From Aurantimonas marianensis (GTDB taxonomy: Bacteria; Pseudomonadota; Alphaproteobacteria; Rhizobiales; Rhizobiaceae): a DNA stretch of 61,051 bases. The notes below the pieces were generated by a model that was given only the letters and a program-made list of their open reading frames with translations, did no database searches and was not told the DNA's origin. Location of the stretch: positions 1-61,051 of the forward strand of contig NZ_JALHBS010000049.1 in the NCBI RefSeq assembly GCF_024195285.1. Reading direction: 5' to 3'. The position numbers were made by a program, and so were the translations under genes. Below, piece by piece: positions 59,848 to 61,051 of this stretch; the stretch's first letter is position 1; every line of letters begins with the position of its first letter.

Positions 59848-60177
59848 TCAACCGCTTGATCTTGTTGATCTTGTCGATGGCGTCCCAAGCTCGGTCCAGA
59901 ATCCGCGCGGGTTTCTCCTTATACGGGCGAAGTTCCAGTTATACGGGCGAAGTTCCAGCAGCACGATTTTGCCGAAATCATCGCTGATCGCATAGGTGAC
60001 TTCGAACTCTCCAAACCGCCAATCCCAAAGTGACGTCCGGTCGGCTCGCGGTGTTCCCACCGCGGGATCGGATTCGAGTCGAGCGAACATGCGATCCTTG
60101 CGATCGTCGGACAGGCCGTAGAACGCACGATCGAGAAGAAAGCGTCGGGTTTCACCGACTTCGATCTTCAGCGTCAT
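59848..60177 (-). pseudogene. RelE/HigB-like toxin with a frameshifted C-terminus
   Basis: The N-terminal 80 residues look like a RelE-superfamily toxin (LKIEVGETRRFLLDRAFYGLSDDRKDRMFARLE, TSLWDWRFGEFEVTYAISDDFGKIVLLELRP). A 20-bp tandem duplication at 59919-59958 shifts the frame after LELRPY and the last 30 codons then read an unrelated Arg/Ser/Pro-rich tail ending at 59848. Removing one copy restores a charged C-terminus (KEKPARILDRAWDAIDK...) that would end with TGA at 59837-59839, just before the antitoxin. The ATG at 60177 follows a GAGGGG RBS. The intact antitoxin plus mutated toxin suggests toxin inactivation. Confidence 0.85.
59919..59958. repeat. 20-bp perfect tandem duplication disrupting the toxin gene
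   Basis: The 20-bp unit at 59919-59938 is repeated exactly at 59939-59958. Since 20 is not a multiple of three the duplication alters the toxin frame. Identity is 100 percent and there is no spacer, which indicates a recent slippage event. Confidence 0.97.
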
Positions 60178-60291
60178 TCTCACCCCTCATATACGCCGCT
60201 GGCGCAGTGCGATCAACCATGACGATGCTATGTCGACGACGCCGGCCGGACAACGGCTGACTTCACCACCTCTCTGCCCTACCCTCGCCTC

Positions 60292-61051
60292 ATGTTTCTG
60301 ACCTTCTTCCTCAAGCTCAAGGCCGCCGGCGTCCCGGTCACGCTGCGCGAGCACCTCGCCTTTCTCGACGCGGTGACGGCCGATCTGGTCACCTACGATG
60401 TGGAAGGATTCTATTATCTCGCCCGCGCCAGCCTGGTGAAGGACGAGCGCTTCATCGACCGGTTCGACCGGGTCTTTGCCGAAATCTTCAAGGGCGTGGA
60501 AGCGGTCTCCGGCGAGGCCGGCGGCGTCGATATGCGCGAATTACCCGAGGAGTGGCTGCGCCGGCTCGCCGAGAAGCACCTCACGGAAGACGAGAAGAAG
60601 CTGGTCGAATCCCTCGGCGGCTTCGAGAAGCTTATGGAGACGCTCAAAGAACGCCTCGAAGAGCAGCAAGGACGCCATCAGGGCGGCTCGAAATGGATCG
60701 GCACCGGCGGCACCTCGCCCTTCGGCGCCTATGGCTACAACCCGGAAGGCGTCCGTATCGGCCAGAAGGAAAGCCGCCACCGCAAGGCGGTGAAGGTCTG
60801 GGACCGGCGCGACTTCCGCGATCTCGACGACGGGGTCGAACTCGGCACGCGCAACATCAAGGTCGCGCTGAAGCGGCTGCGCCGCTGGGTTAGGGACGGG
60901 GCCGAGGAGGAATTCGACCTTCCCGCCACCATCCGCTCCACCGCCGAGCACGGCTATCTCGACGTCAAGACCCGGCCGGAGCGGCGCAACGCCGTCAAGG
61001 TGCTGCTGTTTCTCGATATCGGCGGCTCCATGGACGATCATATCCGCGAGG
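60292..61051 (+). CDS. VWA-domain protein (CoxE-like), partial
   Basis: The frame is open from the ATG at 60292 to the last base of the window, so the C-terminus is missing (253 codons seen). The visible part starts FLTFFLKLKAAGVPVTLREHLAFLDAV and contains GTGGTSPFGAYGYNPEGVRIG and RRNIKVALKRLRRW-type basic helices. It ends at the start of the VWA domain, where the MIDAS motif (LLFLDIGGSMDDH) is reached. This is the CoxE/YehP-like branch that works with MoxR ATPases, as predicted from the moxR gene at 56.0 kb. There is no signal peptide. Confidence 0.9.
   Translation, partial: MFLTFFLKLKAAGVPVTLREHLAFLDAVTADLVTYDVEGFYYLARASLVKDERFIDRFDRVFAEIFKGVEAVSGEAGGVDMRELPEEWLRRLAEKHLTEDEKKLVESLGGFEKLMETLKERLEEQQGRHQGGSKWIGTGGTSPFGAYGYNPEGVRIGQKESRHRKAVKVWDRRDFRDLDDGVELGTRNIKVALKRLRRWVRDGAEEEFDLPATIRSTAEHGYLDVKTRPERRNAVKVLLFLDIGGSMDDHIRE

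Noticed and set aside
61014-61035. MIDAS motif D-I-G-G-S considered as a degenerate VWA site
   Set aside because: CoxE-like VWA proteins commonly have a DxGGSM form, so it is a branch feature and not a loss of function.

Overview
The window is GC-rich, densely coded DNA of a typical alphaproteobacterium, most likely Hyphomicrobiales (Rhizobiales). The evidence is two BA14K-family exported proteins, a MarR/OmpR/histidine-kinase trio of PetP-PetR type, CsaA, UbiK, a Fur-type Zur with znuABC, a complete-looking leucine (liu) catabolic set, and a perfect FNR/FixK-type box. There are no rRNAs, insertion sequences, CRISPR arrays or phage genes. One tRNA (Pro, CGG) is present. The assignment rests on gene families and gene order read by eye; no database was searched.

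Layout. 1-4.9 kb: tctCBA tripartite tricarboxylate-type transporter followed by a gamma-glutamyltransferase-like hydrolase. 5.3 kb: tRNA-Pro. 5.5-8.4 kb: a TRAP transporter operon (dctPQM) in decay; dctP has an in-frame amber codon and dctM has lost about 40 bp of its most conserved segment and is frameshifted. 8.5-11.7 kb: zinc uptake (zur-znuB-znuC divergent from znuA) with two Zur-box-like palindromes between znuC and znuA. 11.8-20.6 kb: leucine/isovalerate degradation (ivd, mccB, mccA, liuC), interrupted by two different PIN-toxin modules, a flavodoxin-fold gene and a small exported protein. 20.8-24.6 kb: a compact stressosome operon, rsbR-rsbS-rsbT, an RsbW-like/PP2C protein, and an RsbT-like/HisKA_2 hybrid kinase. 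25-30.2 kb: a five-gene branched-chain-type ABC transporter. 30.3-33.8 kb: sugar-acid catabolism (dgoK-dgoA divergent from an SDR-FAH pair).

33.9-48.4 kb: mostly housekeeping and envelope genes: methyltransferase, pyroglutamyl peptidase-like, cold-shock protein with leader and terminator, a BA14K-like protein with 22-residue repeats, MBL hydrolase, spermidine-synthase-like protein, ilvE, the MarR-OmpR-kinase trio, csaA, proC, ybjN-like, ubiK, DsbA-like, BA14K, aminopeptidase P and a small conserved-looking protein. 48.4-53.8 kb: prmA, a CPA-type Na+/H+ antiporter, then a methanethiol-oxidase-type cluster (mtoX, 2Fe-2S ferredoxin, SCO1). 54-61 kb: hexapeptide acetyltransferase, MFS exporter, moxR, PhzF, a solitary Rieske protein divergent from a periplasmic c-type cytochrome with an FNR box between them, a toxin-antitoxin pair whose toxin is frameshifted by a 20-bp tandem duplication, and the start of a VWA (CoxE-like) gene that runs off the end.

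Together the genes suggest a free-living or host-associated heterotroph that takes up organic acids and amino acids, degrades leucine, possibly oxidises methanethiol, and switches respiratory components at low oxygen. The strongest candidate for a less-described system is the stressosome operon, which ends in a hybrid sensor kinase instead of a sigma-B partner-switch. The best direct sequence observations are three independent gene-inactivating lesions (dctP, dctM and the 60-kb toxin), the toxin-antitoxin modules with palindromic operators inside the liu operon, and a GC-rich hairpin directly after each of three solute-binding-protein genes.
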